Part shown: positions 1-10,829 of the stretch, piece after piece | How the letters are laid out: every line of letters starts with the position of its first letter | Numbering within the stretch: position 1 is the first letter of the stretch | Assembly: GCA_038501625.1 (NCBI GenBank) | Contig: JAZAYU010000217.1 | Span: 226,001-290,000, forward strand | Direction of reading: 5' to 3' | DNA: 64,000 nucleotides | Source of the DNA: Corbicula japonica | Taxonomy: Eukaryota; Mollusca; Bivalvia; Venerida; Cyrenidae | Notes under the pieces: generated by a model | Told to the model about the DNA's origin: nothing | Database searches by the model: none | The model's input: only the letters and a program-made list of their open reading frames with translations | Translations under genes and position numbers: made by a program

Positions 1-2
1 AA

Positions 3-356
3 ATAAATACCGCTGGCATGGAATTTAATAGAATACACAGGCTAGGAGGGGACCGGGCCAAAAGACCACGTCCGATTATAGTAAATTTCCACCGTTATAG
101 TGATCGCGAAAAGGTGCGCCTTAAATCCTATGAGAAAAACACCAAAAACGCACTTAAGGAACTGAAACAAGGAATAGGAGTACAAATGCCACAACAATAC
201 AGGGATGCAAGGAAAGTATTCGGTGAATACATCAAAGCGGAGGAAAATTCTGACAAAGAAATGCGAATCATTGGAAACAAACTATATATGGACGGGAAAA
301 TCACGAAGACATATGTTAATGGCAAAGTCTGCGATGTGAAAAACAACGAAGTGTAG
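3..356 (+). CDS. LINE ORF1 protein, C-terminal part (partial)
   Basis: The reading frame is open from the window edge to the TAG at 354-356, so the true start is upstream; the Met at 18 is internal. The segment RPRPIIVNFHRYSDREKV, about residues 17-34 from that Met, is the hallmark of the L1 ORF1p RNA-binding region, and the basic tail after it resembles the ORF1p C-terminal domain. Such proteins coat LINE RNA as trimers and act as nucleic-acid chaperones. ORF2 follows in the same frame directly after the stop codon. Family assignment is from motif recognition; the coiled coil expected upstream is not visible. Confidence 0.75.
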   Translation: MNTAGMEFNRIHRLGGDRAKRPRPIIVNFHRYSDREKVRLKSYEKNTKNALKELKQGIGVQMPQQYRDARKVFGEYIKAEENSDKEMRIIGNKLYMDGKITKTYVNGKVCDVKNNEV

Positions 357-366
357 GGAGGTCATG
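354..366 (+). promoter_or_regulatory. candidate stop-codon readthrough site between ORF1 and ORF2
   Basis: ORF1 ends in TAG and the same frame runs straight on into the endonuclease domain, with no in-frame ATG before the conserved WNVHGL motif at 390-407. The bases after TAG are GGAGGTCA, identical to the start of the gammaretroviral Gag-Pol readthrough context. A possible downstream stem pairs GTCTGG (403-408) with CCAGAC (426-431). Readthrough is inferred; reinitiation at a non-AUG codon or an out-of-frame ATG is an alternative. Confidence 0.4.
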
Positions 367-3300
367 AGAGAGACATCACAATACTCGCATGGAACGTTCA
401 TGGTCTGGCTAGGAAAATACACGATCCAGACTTTATAGACATTATAAAACAATATGATGTAGCTTTATTGTCTGAAACATGGATTTCTGCTAACACTCAC
501 ATTAACCTTAATATAACTGGCTATAATTGTGACCATTTATATGGTAACAAGTCATTGAATACTCGTAAAGGTAGATATAGTGGAGGAATAAGTATTTACT
601 GTAAAAATTTATTGAACAATGCTGTAAAAATTGTTGAAAAAATACAAAATGGAATACTATGGGTAGAACTTGATAAGTCACTCTTTGAATTTAAAGAAAA
701 TGTATACATTTGCCATACATATATTGTCCCAAATGCTTCTATTGTTGTTAACAGGGATGAATTTGATTTTTTAGAGCAAATCGAATTAAGCCTAGAAAAA
801 TACAAATCACTAGGTAAATGTTTTATAACTGGTGATTTAAATAGTCGTACTTCTAATTTTTTTACATGTATTAGATTTTGACGCATATATTGATGAAAAT
901 GTACAAGACATTATAAACATACCCGCACGTGTTTCGCAAGATCACGTGATTGACCAGGCCGGGAGACGCCTGATTGAATTTTGTATGTCGTCTGCATTAG
1001 TCATCGGTAATGGACGTTTATATTGTGACCGAGATATAGGTCAATTTACATATCACTCACTGAACGGTTCAAGTGTAGTAGATTATTTTTTGTTGAATAT
1101 ATATGATTTCCATTGTATTTCTGATTTTTGTGTATTACAGCCAAATGAATTCTCAGATCACTCAGGTTTATCATTTAAACTAAAGAGTAATATGAATATA
1201 AATACATGTAAAAACGCCTTAAATAATAATAATCGACTTAAATGGGACGATTTAAAAATAAATGATTTTAAGTTAATAATAGAAAGCAAAAGTGATATCT
1301 TTTTGGAACTTAATAATCGTGTCCAAAATAATGATAATATAGACAATGTATCAACTTCTTTTATAAATACTTTATTTGACTGTGCACAAGCGACATTTGG
1401 ATCGGCTCAATCATCGCAAAAAGAATTCTGTAATCGTAAAAAAAATTCAAATAAACAACCGTGGTTCGACAAAGAATGCTATCAGGCCAGGTCGATTTTT
1501 AAAAGAAAAAGAAATGCTTTTTTACGAGATAGAAAAAATAATGAGTTAAAAGAAGCTTATCTAAGTTCAAAAACACATTATAATCGAGTAAAAAGAAAAC
1601 AAAAACACACACACAAATTAAAAGAGAGTAAACTTTTAAAAGACATGAGTAAGTCCCAACCTCGAGCTTTCTGGAAAAAAATTAAAAAGCAATATACCAA
1701 ACCGCCTAACTTTGCGAATAACTTAGAAATAAAAGATCTTCATGACCACTTTAAAAATCTATATAGTACCCAAATTTTACAAAATAATGAAGACGAAATA
1801 TTCCCGGAAATTCAAGATGAAGACCTTGATGAAAAAATTACCATTTCAGAAATCGAAAAAGCCGTATTTACACAAAAAAATAACAAGAGTAGTGGCTCAG
1901 ACTATATTATAGCTGAAATATATAAACACTCGTTCCCAGTCATATCGCCTTTTTTATTAGCATTATTTAACAGGATTTTTGAACAAGGGGAGTATCCTAA
2001 TGAATGGGGTGTCGGTATTATTGTCCCGATTTTCAAAGGGGGTGATTTAGAAGAACCAAAAAATTACAGGGGTATAACACTTATTAATACCATAGCAAAA
2101 ATTTATTCTCAAGTTCTGTTGAATAGATTAACAAAATGGTCTACAAAACATAAAACAATTATTGACAATCAATTTGGCTTCCAAAAAGGAAAATCTACTA
2201 TTGACAGTATATTCTTATTACATTCAATTATTGTAAACTCCCTCTGTAATCGTGAAAAGGTATATTGTGCATTTATCGATTTTGAAAAATGCTTTGATAA
2301 ATTAAATAGAACATTTATCCTACAAAAACTTCTAAAAGAGCAAGTGAGTACTAAATTTGTTAAAGCGATACAGAGTATGTACTGTGCCGTTAAAGCTGCG
2401 GTAAAATACCATAATAGTGTATCAGATTTTTTTGAATCAAATATTGGGGCAAAACAAGGGGACCCCACCTCCAGTCTACTCTTTTTATTCTTCGTTAACG
2501 ATATCACAAATAATATTAACAATAATATTGACGGCTATTCACCATAGAAGATATCAAAATATATCTAATATTATTCGCAGATGATATGGTTCTCTTTGCG
2601 CATGAACCGGAAGCTCTACAGTCAATGCTCAATGATCTCTTTAATTACTGTACAACTTGGGGGCTGACAGTGAACACAAATAAAACTAAAATTATGATTT
2701 TTGAACAAGGAAGGCATACAACACATGACTTTTTATTTAACAATATAGTACTAGAAAATGTTAAAACGTTTAAATATCTAGGTGTGAACTTGTATAAAAA
2801 CGGAAACTGGTTCAGAACACAGAAGAAACTCGCACAACATTCATTATCTGCCCTACACAACTTATTTATTGCTTTTAATCAACTTGAATTATCTGTAACT
2901 GACAAATGTAAATTATTCGATACCCTAGTTGGGTCAATTTTGAATTACAGTGCGGAAGTATTTGGATATAATGAAGGGAAGAACTTAGAAATTATTCATA
3001 CCAAATTTTTGAGAAAAATTCTAAGCGTAAAAAAATCAACAAATCTAGATGGTTTATACGGCGAACTTGGGCGGCATCCCATAAAAATCCAACGTCATAT
3101 TATTCTTATAAAATATTGGTTTAAATTACTACAACTTAACAATACAAGTTTGATAAAACGAATGTACAACACACTCAAAAATGACGCCGAAAACGGTATT
3201 ACATATAACGGAAACAATTGGGCACACCAAATAAAAACTATTTTAAGTAATATTGGAATGTTAAATATTTGGCTTAATCAAGATAATAACCTCTGTCAAT

Positions 3301-3764
3301 TACATTTTTATATTATAAGAAACAGAATATTAGATATTTATAAACAAGGATGGTATTCTAGTATAAATAATTCAAGGAGATTGGTAACATATAGTCTATA
3401 TAAACATGAGTTTGAATGTGAAAAATATCTCAAATGTATATTATCAAATAAATATAAAACAGCGTTAGCGAGATTCAGATTATCTTCCCATGAATTAGCT
3501 ATTGAAACAGGTCGACATAGAAATATTCCAGTAGAAAACAGAATTTGTACAAGTTGTCACATGAACTTACTAGAAAACGAATATCATTTTTTACTTGTAT
3601 GTCCAAAATACTACTATCTTAGAAAACAATTTTTCAGTCCCTATTATTGTCATTGGCCAACATTAAAAAAGTTTGAAACACTTCTATCATCAAAAAATCC
3701 AAAACTTCTTAATAATCTAGCTAAGTATATATATTTCGCTTTTAAAGAGCGAAATAATATTTAA
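357..3764 (+). pseudogene. LINE ORF2: endonuclease and reverse transcriptase, two frameshifts
   Basis: ORF2 supplies target nicking and target-primed reverse transcription. The endonuclease motifs are WNVHGL (390-407), SETW (471-482), GDLNSR (831-848) and SDHSGL (1153-1170). The reverse transcriptase shows IFKGGD and NYRG (about 2030-2075), FIDFEKCFD (about 2272-2298), AKQGDP (about 2449) and the catalytic FADD at 2574-2585. A CxxC...H...C motif followed by CPKYYYLR lies at about 3545-3630, and the frame stops at 3764. Frame changes occur in a seven-T run at 857-863 (one base too many) and at about 2535-2540, just before FADD. Both look like single-base indels; assembly error in the T run is possible. 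Otherwise the frames are open for 1.6 kb and 1.2 kb, so the insertion is fairly young. Confidence 0.88.
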
Positions 3765-3936
3765 GTACCTTAGTCTCTCTGTACAATTGTATGTTAATTA
3801 TTAATGATATAATATTATGTTAATTGTCATGACTTGCACTTTACAGTGTATTGTATTTATCGGCTATAATTGTATTATATACTTTAATGCCGAATAAAAT
3901 ATTTGTCATTGTCATTGTCATTGTCATTAAAAAAAT
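3765..3936 (+). other. LINE 3' UTR and hexanucleotide tail
   Basis: AT-rich sequence after the ORF2 stop, with AATAAA at about 3894-3899, then four tandem copies of a TGTCAT-type unit and a run of A. A simple-repeat tail of this kind marks the 3' end of the element. The next bases match repeat block A seen intact near 5760. Confidence 0.75.
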
Positions 3937-4843
3937 AAGCATGGATTTTTGCAATATTTTAACAACTGGTAATACAAAAACCATAGTTTGAAATATTGTG
4001 TAATCTAATATTAAAAAAAACATTAGCAAAACTTAAACCATAGCAGATCATTACACCTGTAATAATCTTAATATTTTGTTGTTAGAAACATAAAGCTCCT
4101 TTGCTTACTTGCTTTGTCGAAGGATATCAGCAGTATGTTATAGATGGTCCGTGTACCCTAGAACCTGGTGTGAACACCCAGTGGCAAATTATTTTGCCAC
4201 TGAGAGTTCCAAGGCGGTAATTCCAAGCATTCTTATTTTATTTGTTGGTGCCTTTTTTTTTAATTTAACATACTTATAAACAGATGCTCTCTTTTCATCT
4301 CTTCTTTTTCGCTGCTTGGGAAGGCTGCGTTTTATGAGTGTGGCGATTCTTGCTATGCATATTTCTACTTGATCTACTTTTTTCTGCAGTTAACGTCAAC
4401 GTGAATTATGCATTGAATAAAATATTTTTAAAGAAGATGAAACCGTGAAAGCCATCGATGGTGAACCAAATGGTGGACTGAAACTCTCTCGGTAGAGTAT
4501 AGTTTTAACTTACTTATTTTACATCGGTAGTGAAACAAGTTAATATTCCAACACGCACTACGACTGTTTCCTGCGTTGCCGCGCCGAAAGTAGATTGGGG
4601 AAACTGCAGACGAATCTCATCCCTGGTGGGATTCGAACCCGCAGTACTGAATGTACTGACATGTAGTCCGACCCTCTGTTTTTCTTCCTTTTCGATAAGT
4701 ATGTTTCGGCTTCAAAACTATTTCTCTAACTGGTAGGATTATGATGTAAAACATCATGCGAGACATGCATTTTACGGATTTATTCGCCTCAGGGCCAAGT
4801 TTATATTAAATTTGTTGACAATTATGAACAGAACAGAATAAGT

Positions 4844-4935
4844 GCCTCGGTAGCGCAGTAGGTAGCGCGTCAGTCTCATAATCACATATAATAAGAGAGA
4901 TCTGAAGGTCGTGAGTTCGATCCTCACCCGGGGCA
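4844..4935 (+). tRNA. tRNA-Met (CAU), elongator type, 19-nt intron
   Basis: The 92-nt gene folds as a standard elongator tRNA-Met once a 19-nt intron is removed. The acceptor stem GCCTCGG/CCGGGGC pairs with one G-U. The anticodon CAT is at positions 34-36 and the intron follows A37, the canonical site. The A box TAGCGCAGTAGG and the T-arm B box are intact. A TTTT terminator lies a few bases downstream (4943-4946). The exonic sequence closely resembles vertebrate tRNA-Met-CAU. It lies inside a multi-copy block, so it may be either a working gene or a passenger. Confidence 0.85.
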
Positions 4936-4961
4936 CAAAAGTTTTGTTTCTAGTGTTTGTG

Positions 4962-5015
4962 TCTAGGCTGCTGAGCGGCCAACTACACGCTGTCAGGCTG
5001 CCAGCTCCACAAACA
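4962..5015 (-). repeat. fragment of the foldback-element terminus
   Basis: The segment contains GGCTGCTGAGCGGCCAACTA and CACGCTGTCAGGCTGCCAGC and closely matches the right end of the element at 43344-44335. It is only about 50 bp and has no partner arm nearby. Confidence 0.6.
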
Positions 5016-6628
5016 TACATTAACATTTAAAGCAGAACGCAAACACTGCGGGAGCCACGGAAGCGTCAGTTTTTGTGGCAAAAAAAAATATAGCAATAGG
5101 AAGAAACCACCGTCTGTATTACATCACAGAATAAGAATGCGTTGCTAGTTATTAGACAATAAATATGGACTGTTAAGAAACTTCGTGTTGCGACTTAAAA
5201 TGTCCTTAGACGTTTGTATGGCAAAACAAACTTCTCAACTGACTAAAACATGCAGTATAATTTAATAAGCAGCGAAAAATCTTAAAACTGCACATTAAAT
5301 GGCATTACAAGCTAACTGATAAAACATAAAAACATGATAAACAAATAGGTAATCAGGGGTTTTTTGTATAGATGAAAGTAGACTCTTTACCGAGGTCGGG
5401 GGCACACTTATGTCAGAGTAGAAGTCCGTCTACAAAAACATTGCCATGTGGCTTTCTTTTTTAAATTACTAATCGAATTTTGCGTTTTCTCTGAGGCTGA
5501 AACAAGATTCTTTATTTATGAAATCATTATCCCCAGACCGGAAATATATTCTCACTTACCATGTCAAGAAACAAAATAACTACACCATATGAGCGGTTCA
5601 TGTTTATTTACCACACTTGCATTTCATAACAATGTCACGTACGTGCAAACAAAACATCCCACCGACACATATAAGCCATAACAACAAAAACAACCTGGAA
5701 ATAAGAATAATAAAATAACACCCTTAACACAAAGCCATTTCTACTATATTTGCGTTAAAGATAAGCATGGATTTTTGCGATATTTTTACAATCTGGTGTT
5801 ACGAAAAGCACAGTTTGAAATATTGTATAATATAATATAAACAAACATTAGCCAAACTTAACACATTAAGTCTCTAGCGTTAATCAAAACATAGCAGACC
5901 ATTAAACACCTTGTTATAGTCTTAATATTTTGCCACCTTTGTTTACATCCTTTGACGAAGGATATCAACTGTATTTTATAGAAGAGCCGTGCACCCTAGA
6001 ACCTGGTTAAAACACCCAGTGGCAAATTATTTTGCCACTGACCGTTCCAAGGCGGTAACCCCAAGTGGTTCTCATTTTTGTTTATTGTTTGTGGTGTTTT
6101 ATTTGAATTTGACATACTTTTAAACACATACTCTCTTTTTCCTCTCTTCTCTTTCGCTGAGTGCGGGTGCTTTGTTTTGATAGTGTGGCGATTCCTGATA
6201 TGCATATTTCTACTTGATTTGTTTTTTTTTCCTGCAATAACGTCAACGTAAATAAATATGCATTGAATAAGAAAATGAAACCGAGGAAGCCTTCGATGGT
6301 GAACCAAATGGTGAACTGAAACTCTCGCAATGAGTATAGTTTAAACTTATTGCCAACCAGAACTCGCGCCGAATGTAGATTGGGGAAACTTCAGACGAAT
6401 CTCCTCCCTAGTGGGATTCGAACCCGCAGTCCTGACCTGATATGTAGTCCGACGCTCTGTTCTTCTTCCTTCTCGATGAGTATGGTTTGGCTTGTAAAAC
6501 ATTTCTCCAACTGGTAGGATTATGATGTAAAACATCATAGAGACATGCATTTTACGACTTTGTTCGCCTCGGGGCCAGGCCAAGAGCATATTAAATTTAT
6601 TGAGAATGATGAACAGAACAGAATAAGT

Positions 6629-6720
6629 GCCTCGGTAGCGCAGTAGGTAGCGCGTCAGTCTCATAATCACATATAATATGAGTTATCTGAAGGTCGTGAG
6701 TTCGATCCTCACCCGGGGCA
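6629..6720 (+). tRNA. tRNA-Met (CAU), elongator type, 19-nt intron
   Basis: The exonic sequence is identical to the copy at 4844: same acceptor, D and T arms, CAT anticodon and A73. The 19-nt intron differs (it ends ATGAGTT rather than AGAGAG), as expected if exons are constrained and introns are free. A TTTT terminator lies about 6727. Roughly 170 bp upstream are also shared with the other copies, so the unit that multiplied includes 5' flank and is not a simple tRNA-headed SINE. Confidence 0.85.
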
Positions 6721-7845
6721 CAAATCTTTTGTGTTTGGATTTGGGAACTTGCCTTTTTAAGTTCAAAATAAGCGTTTGGCCATCAAATCTGTTTAAGGAG
6801 ATGCGTTTGCAAATGCTTTTCTAGATCGTAATCATAAGGCTTTGAATGAGATTTGATTTTAAAAATAATAATAAGATTAATAATAATCAATAGCGAGATG
6901 ATGATGATAATAGCGAGCTAATATTAAAAATCATCTTATTATAAGAATAAAATAGAACAGAAGAAGAACAACAACAACAAAGGCAACAACAACAACAACA
7001 ACAACAAAAACTATAACAATACGACTATGTACCCGTACTATGATCCCGTTCTTTTTGGTTTAAAGAAGGAAATGGTGAATGTGTATCAAGCCAAGTCCTT
7101 ATAGAGCAGGCACTTGCGTTGAACCACCGGAGTTATATAAGGTAGCTTTATAGCATCTTACACGATTAGTTTTGGCTCCAAAAAGGACTCAAACCCACTG
7201 CGATGACGTGGTCGATGACGGATAACGTCATAACCACAGCGTTGTCAGTATTATTCATGCTGCTTATCTGTTTTGATTATTTATCTTTAAAGAAACTGAT
7301 CCACCTCGTATTATAGCATTTGATAATTTATTGTTGTTATGTTATTTAAGCAGCTTATGGCATTAAGAAGAAACCACCGTCTGTGTTATATCAAAAAATC
7401 CGATCCGCTTTAATTAGACTTTAAATCTGAACAATTAACAAATATTGACCTATGGCCTTTGTAAGGCAAAAACAAAGAACTCTTCTTACAAAAACTTGCA
7501 GTTTAAATAAATAAGCAAATAGCTATCTTAAAATTGCACATCAAAAAGCATTACATAATTTGTTTATGGAAAATGACACACTGATGCATACAAGGTTTCG
7601 AGAATAATGATAAAACATGAAAATATGATAAGCAAATACTTAATCAAGCACATTTTATAACTGACAGTAGACGCTTTGCCAGGGCCACCGGCACACTTAT
7701 GTCCGAATTGGAGTCCGTCAATGAAAATCATTGCATAACTTACTTTTTGCAAAACGAACTAGTTGAATTTTGCATTTTCCCCGGGGCGTGTACTTGTTTC
7801 ATAAGATATAAACATCTAAAACGATGATTATTCTTAAAATTAACC

Positions 7846-7906
7846 ATGATGATGATTATGATGGTGGTGGTTGTGGTGGTGGTGGTGGTGGTGGTGGTGG
7901 TGGTGG

Positions 7907-7948
<42 letters not shown>
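7846..7948 (+). repeat. GAT/GGT trinucleotide microsatellite
   Basis: Runs of GAT, then GGT, then GAT. The frames it opens are low-complexity and not coding. The matching place in the inverted arm holds an ATT array instead. Confidence 0.95.
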
Positions 7949-7949
<1 letters not shown>

Positions 7950-8191
7950 ATAAGTGTTAAAGAAGCGATTCAAAGAATTCTACTTTCAGGAATATGGTAG
8001 TGTGAAATTCATTTATATTCAAATAGCGAAATCAACAACATGTTCTATCGGTTTTTAGTTTCTATATTTTGACAACAATGATGTTGGGCTTAGAATGTTA
8101 AAATATCCGGAGAATGAAGTCCGAAAATATTTGTTTGCCAATACTTGTTTATGAAATAGCGACCAGACAATGATAAAACCATCCATAATTA

Positions 8192-8276
8192 TAGCCCGTG
8201 TGCCAGATAACGTAGCCCGTGTGCCAGATAACGTAGCCCGTGTGCCAGATAACGTAGCCCGTGTGCCAGATAACGT
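8192..8276 (+). repeat. 21-bp minisatellite, four perfect copies
   Basis: Four identical head-to-tail copies of TAGCCCGTGTGCCAGATAACG. The inverted arm near 34520-34550 has a single copy, so the array grew after duplication. Confidence 0.95.
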
Positions 8277-8820
8277 AATCCCCGTATATACTCTATGTCT
8301 ATCATTTCACTATTTGAATATATCTTTCGTCTAAAACGAGTGTTCACCTCTCGAGCTTTACTGATAAACGTGGTCTTAAGAAGCCCCTGTATAACTGATT
8401 ATGGAAAAGTAGACAGTCATGTGATAGTGTGTTTATATAGACAATTTCAAAATATATCATTGATATAAACAAATATTGAATATATATATACGAGTTGAGT
8501 ATTTTATCTATTGAGCAATTCCCATGCAGGTTACACTACAATATCAAATTCATGTAAGGGAGAATACAACGACTGGAAAATATTTAATTGTAAAAGGTTA
8601 TTACCTCCCTTAAAGCAATAATGTGACAACAGGCTTTATACAAAGTTAGATAATCTGTTTTATTATTTTATTAAATGGATAATGACATCCTTATACAAAT
8701 AAATTTTTTGAAATGCGAAGACAATCGCATATTTGACGTCTTCGAAATAAGCAAAAACACAACGTTACTAGCGATGAACTTACTTCGTGAGTTCGTCTCC
8801 GCTGATACAGTAATGTGCCC

Positions 8821-8955
8821 AAGGTTATAAAACTGAGCATGGAAACCAGTCTCAAATCTCAAGCATCTGATTGGCTGAAATGGCGACTGGTCGCCATTTC
8901 AACCAATCAGATGCTTGAGATTTGAGACTGGTTTCCAAACTCAGTTTTATAACCT
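8821..8955. mobile_element. foldback MITE, family F (AAGGTTATAAAACTGA ends)
   Basis: A near-perfect palindrome with arms of about 67 bp (8821-8887 and 8890-8955) around a 2-bp centre. Ends read AAGGTTATAAAACTGAGCAT. A close copy is at 41991-42124, and half or decayed copies are at 14020-14115, 15358-15690, 18125-18175, 49505-49570, 52710-52770 and 62575-62830. No coding capacity. The arms hold ATTGG (CCAAT-type) motifs. Confidence 0.85.
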
Positions 8956-8959
8956 CCAA

Positions 8960-9545
8960 CCATGATCATGGTAGGCAAAAAAAACTGACTGAAACCGCCA
9001 ATATCGTACGAGACCGTGTAGTGATTCCCTGGTCCCTACGTTCTTATTATTATGGGACGTAAAAACCGACCCTACATTTTGGTTGAAATCGATTGACACG
9101 ATTGTGACGTTGTAGGTTAGAAATTGGCTATGCCGCAGATTGCAATATAGTTTATGCCTAAGTAACTTTAAATAATTCCCGTTTTGAAAATAATATTTGT
9201 GTCGGATTGTGACGTAATCAGGGAAAAGCGCCACCAGGCAGTAACATCATATTTATCCGTTGCAGAAATGCAAGTTATATGTTACGCTATATATATGTAA
9301 ATCTACGTTAACGAAATCGGCCAACGGAACTTTACACGTAAAATAGAAAAACCTCAAGTTATGCTTCAAAAAGTTAATGAAAATATTCATGATACGTTAT
9401 TTACGTGTAGGATCGATCCCTGTCCGTATATGAAAACACGCCTAATTTGTTGAAAATGAAATATACGTTAAACGGTACGTTACACAGATGGGTGGTATAC
9501 GAGAGTTATACGAAATATGCATGATACAATACTGATACGTTATAA
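8960..9545. other. intergenic, nothing recognised
   Basis: AT-rich sequence with short open frames only and no domain or repeat that I can name. Confidence 0.6.
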
Positions 9546-9760
9546 TACTGTAGTATCATTTAATTTCGCGAGTAAGAATTTTTGCGCAAAAACCGCACAT
9601 AACAAAATCGCGGGGGCTCAAATTCGCGCAACAGTATTTTCCAAAAAAAAAAGAAACATTGTAAAATAGTTTCATTTCGCTGGGGTTGAACTACGCGCTT
9701 TTGCCGTAGCGCGAGATACGCGAAAATTAAACCCGCGCGAAATAAAATGATTTAACAGTA
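9546..9760. mobile_element. MITE, family C (TACTG...TTTCGCG inverted ends)
   Basis: Inverted ends of about 25 bp: TACTGTAGTATCATTTAATT then TCGCG on the left, and the imperfect complement ending AACAGTA on the right. The inside is rich in CGCG and CGCGAAA. A 167-bp relative is at 27034-27200, with fragments at 30428-30510, 45085-45250 and 49195-49310. Non-autonomous. Confidence 0.75.
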
Positions 9761-9763
9761 GGC

Positions 9764-10470
9764 CTAAACGAAAACCGACAATTTTTAATGCTCTTTACAC
9801 GAAGTACTAGTTTTATGCTTTGTACGATTTTATAAAACGATATAGCTATGTAGGACACGTGGTTACGTTAAAAAACAGTTTAAGCTCATCATATGAAATA
9901 CGGACACACGTTAGAAGCATGTTATGTTAGAGAAATTATATCCGGTGCAAATCCGTACTAAAATACACGTTCTCGATTCTCACTTGAAGCGTGAAAATGA
10001 GAAAACTATTTTGCAAATAGTTTAAAGATTCATAAAAAACGCGTTGTCAAATATAGTAAGAAAAAATATGTATCAACTATGATACTGAATGCAGCCGACT
10101 GGCGCTGCAAAAGTACATAGCAAATTACCCCACCCTGTCTTCGTACACATCCGCCCTTACATGTTTACATATGTCAGTTATGTATTATGATCGCCTATCA
10201 TACAAAAGATAAATAACACTCTATTAACTAGCGTACAAATGTGGTTCTAATATTAATGGTAAACATCGGTGTACAATTTCTCAAATACCTAAATATTTAT
10301 ACAAAACTCGAGTGTTTCCTTTGCATTATATATGTAGTTGTGTATAAATATAGGTCGAATGCTAAGCAAATTCTTGAGAGTTAAGGGTTAATAAATTGTA
10401 CCAACGAATTATCGAGGAGAAATACTCGTATGTTATTATGGTATGTCCTAATTTTCGCAGGGTGTCAATG
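9764..10470. other. intergenic, nothing recognised
   Basis: AT-rich; no coding signal or identified repeat. Confidence 0.6.
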
Positions 10471-10477
10471 GCAGATC

Positions 10478-10825
10478 GGTGAAGTTGGCGGCCTAGCGAC
10501 GTGAAGTTAGTGACCTAGCGGCGTGAAGTTGGCGGCCTAACCGCGTGGTTTGTGGTCTAGTTGCATGAAGTCGGCGGCCTAGCGAGGTTAAGTTGGCGAG
10601 CTATCGGCGCGAAGTTGGTGGCCTGGCGGCGTGAAGCTGGCGGCCTAGCGTCGTGAATTTTGCGGCCTAGCGGGATGAAGTTGAAGGCCTAGCAGCGTGA
10701 AGTTGGCGACATAGCTGCGTGAATTTAGCGGCCTAGCAGCGTGAAGTTAGCAGCATATCGACGTGAAGTTGGCGGCCTAGCGACGTGGTTAGCAGCCCGG
10801 TGGCGTAAAGTTGGCGTCGTTCGCC
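10478..10825 (+). repeat. ~23-bp GC-rich minisatellite (GTGAAGTTGGCGGCCTAGCG)
   Basis: About 15 imperfect tandem units of the form GTGAAGTTGGCGGCCTAGCG plus 2-4 bases, conspicuously GC-rich against the AT-rich surroundings. The same core appears in the arms of the foldback element at 43344-44335 and in the array at 60288-60500. No inverted partner is seen here, so it could be a solo arm. Confidence 0.85.
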
Positions 10826-10829
10826 ATTT

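Larger units (their letters stand above)
1..3936 (+). mobile_element. L1-like LINE, 5' end outside window
   Basis: A non-LTR retrotransposon on the plus strand. In order it has the end of an ORF1 protein, an ORF2 with an apurinic-type endonuclease, a reverse transcriptase and a C-terminal Cys/His motif, a short AT-rich 3' UTR, and a tail of repeated TGTCAT units (about 3901-3928) followed by A-rich sequence. The ORF1 type and two-ORF layout suggest the L1/Tx1 group, but the clade call is tentative. ORF2 has two frameshifts, so this copy is probably dead. Its 3' junction lies inside a repeat block that is uninterrupted near 5760 and 36840, so it inserted after that block began to multiply. The 5' end and target-site duplication are outside the window. 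Confidence 0.9.
3936..5460 (+). repeat. partial copy of the tRNA-Met-bearing repeat block
   Basis: From the TAAGCATGG motif at the LINE junction, this stretch matches 5760-6720 (upstream flank plus tRNA) and then, at about 5090-5440, the block found at 7362-7740. It contains the hairpin-like AGTGGCAAATTATTTTGCCACT at 4169-4190, also present at about 6019-6040. Between the two sub-blocks is a short fragment of the foldback-element end at about 4962-5015. Frames that read through the tRNA are not genes. Confidence 0.75.
5550..8430 (+). repeat. left arm of a ~2.7-kb inverted duplication
   Basis: About 2.9 kb collinear, in inverted orientation, with 34360-37020. Landmarks in order are the sequence ending GATAAGCATGGATTTTTGC (about 5760), the tRNA-Met at 6629, the GACGTGGTCGATGACGGATAA segment (about 7204), the AGAAACCACCGTCTG segment (about 7367), a simple-repeat stretch (7846-7948) and the AGCCCGTGTGCCAGATAACG region (8192-8420). 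Divergence is visible by eye as indels and substitutions. The two arms enclose about 26 kb including the Frizzled gene. Confidence 0.75.

Noticed and set aside
4772..5026. Minus-strand open frame with a VRIELTTFRSLLLYVIMRLT-type peptide, also at 6347-6670, 39989-40237 and 42807-43166
   Set aside because: It is the antisense or sense translation of the tRNA-Met gene and its flank, a common false protein in databases.
8960..9234. 95-residue minus-strand frame (8947-9234)
   Set aside because: It starts beside a MITE, has no domain, and no codon-bias signal is visible.
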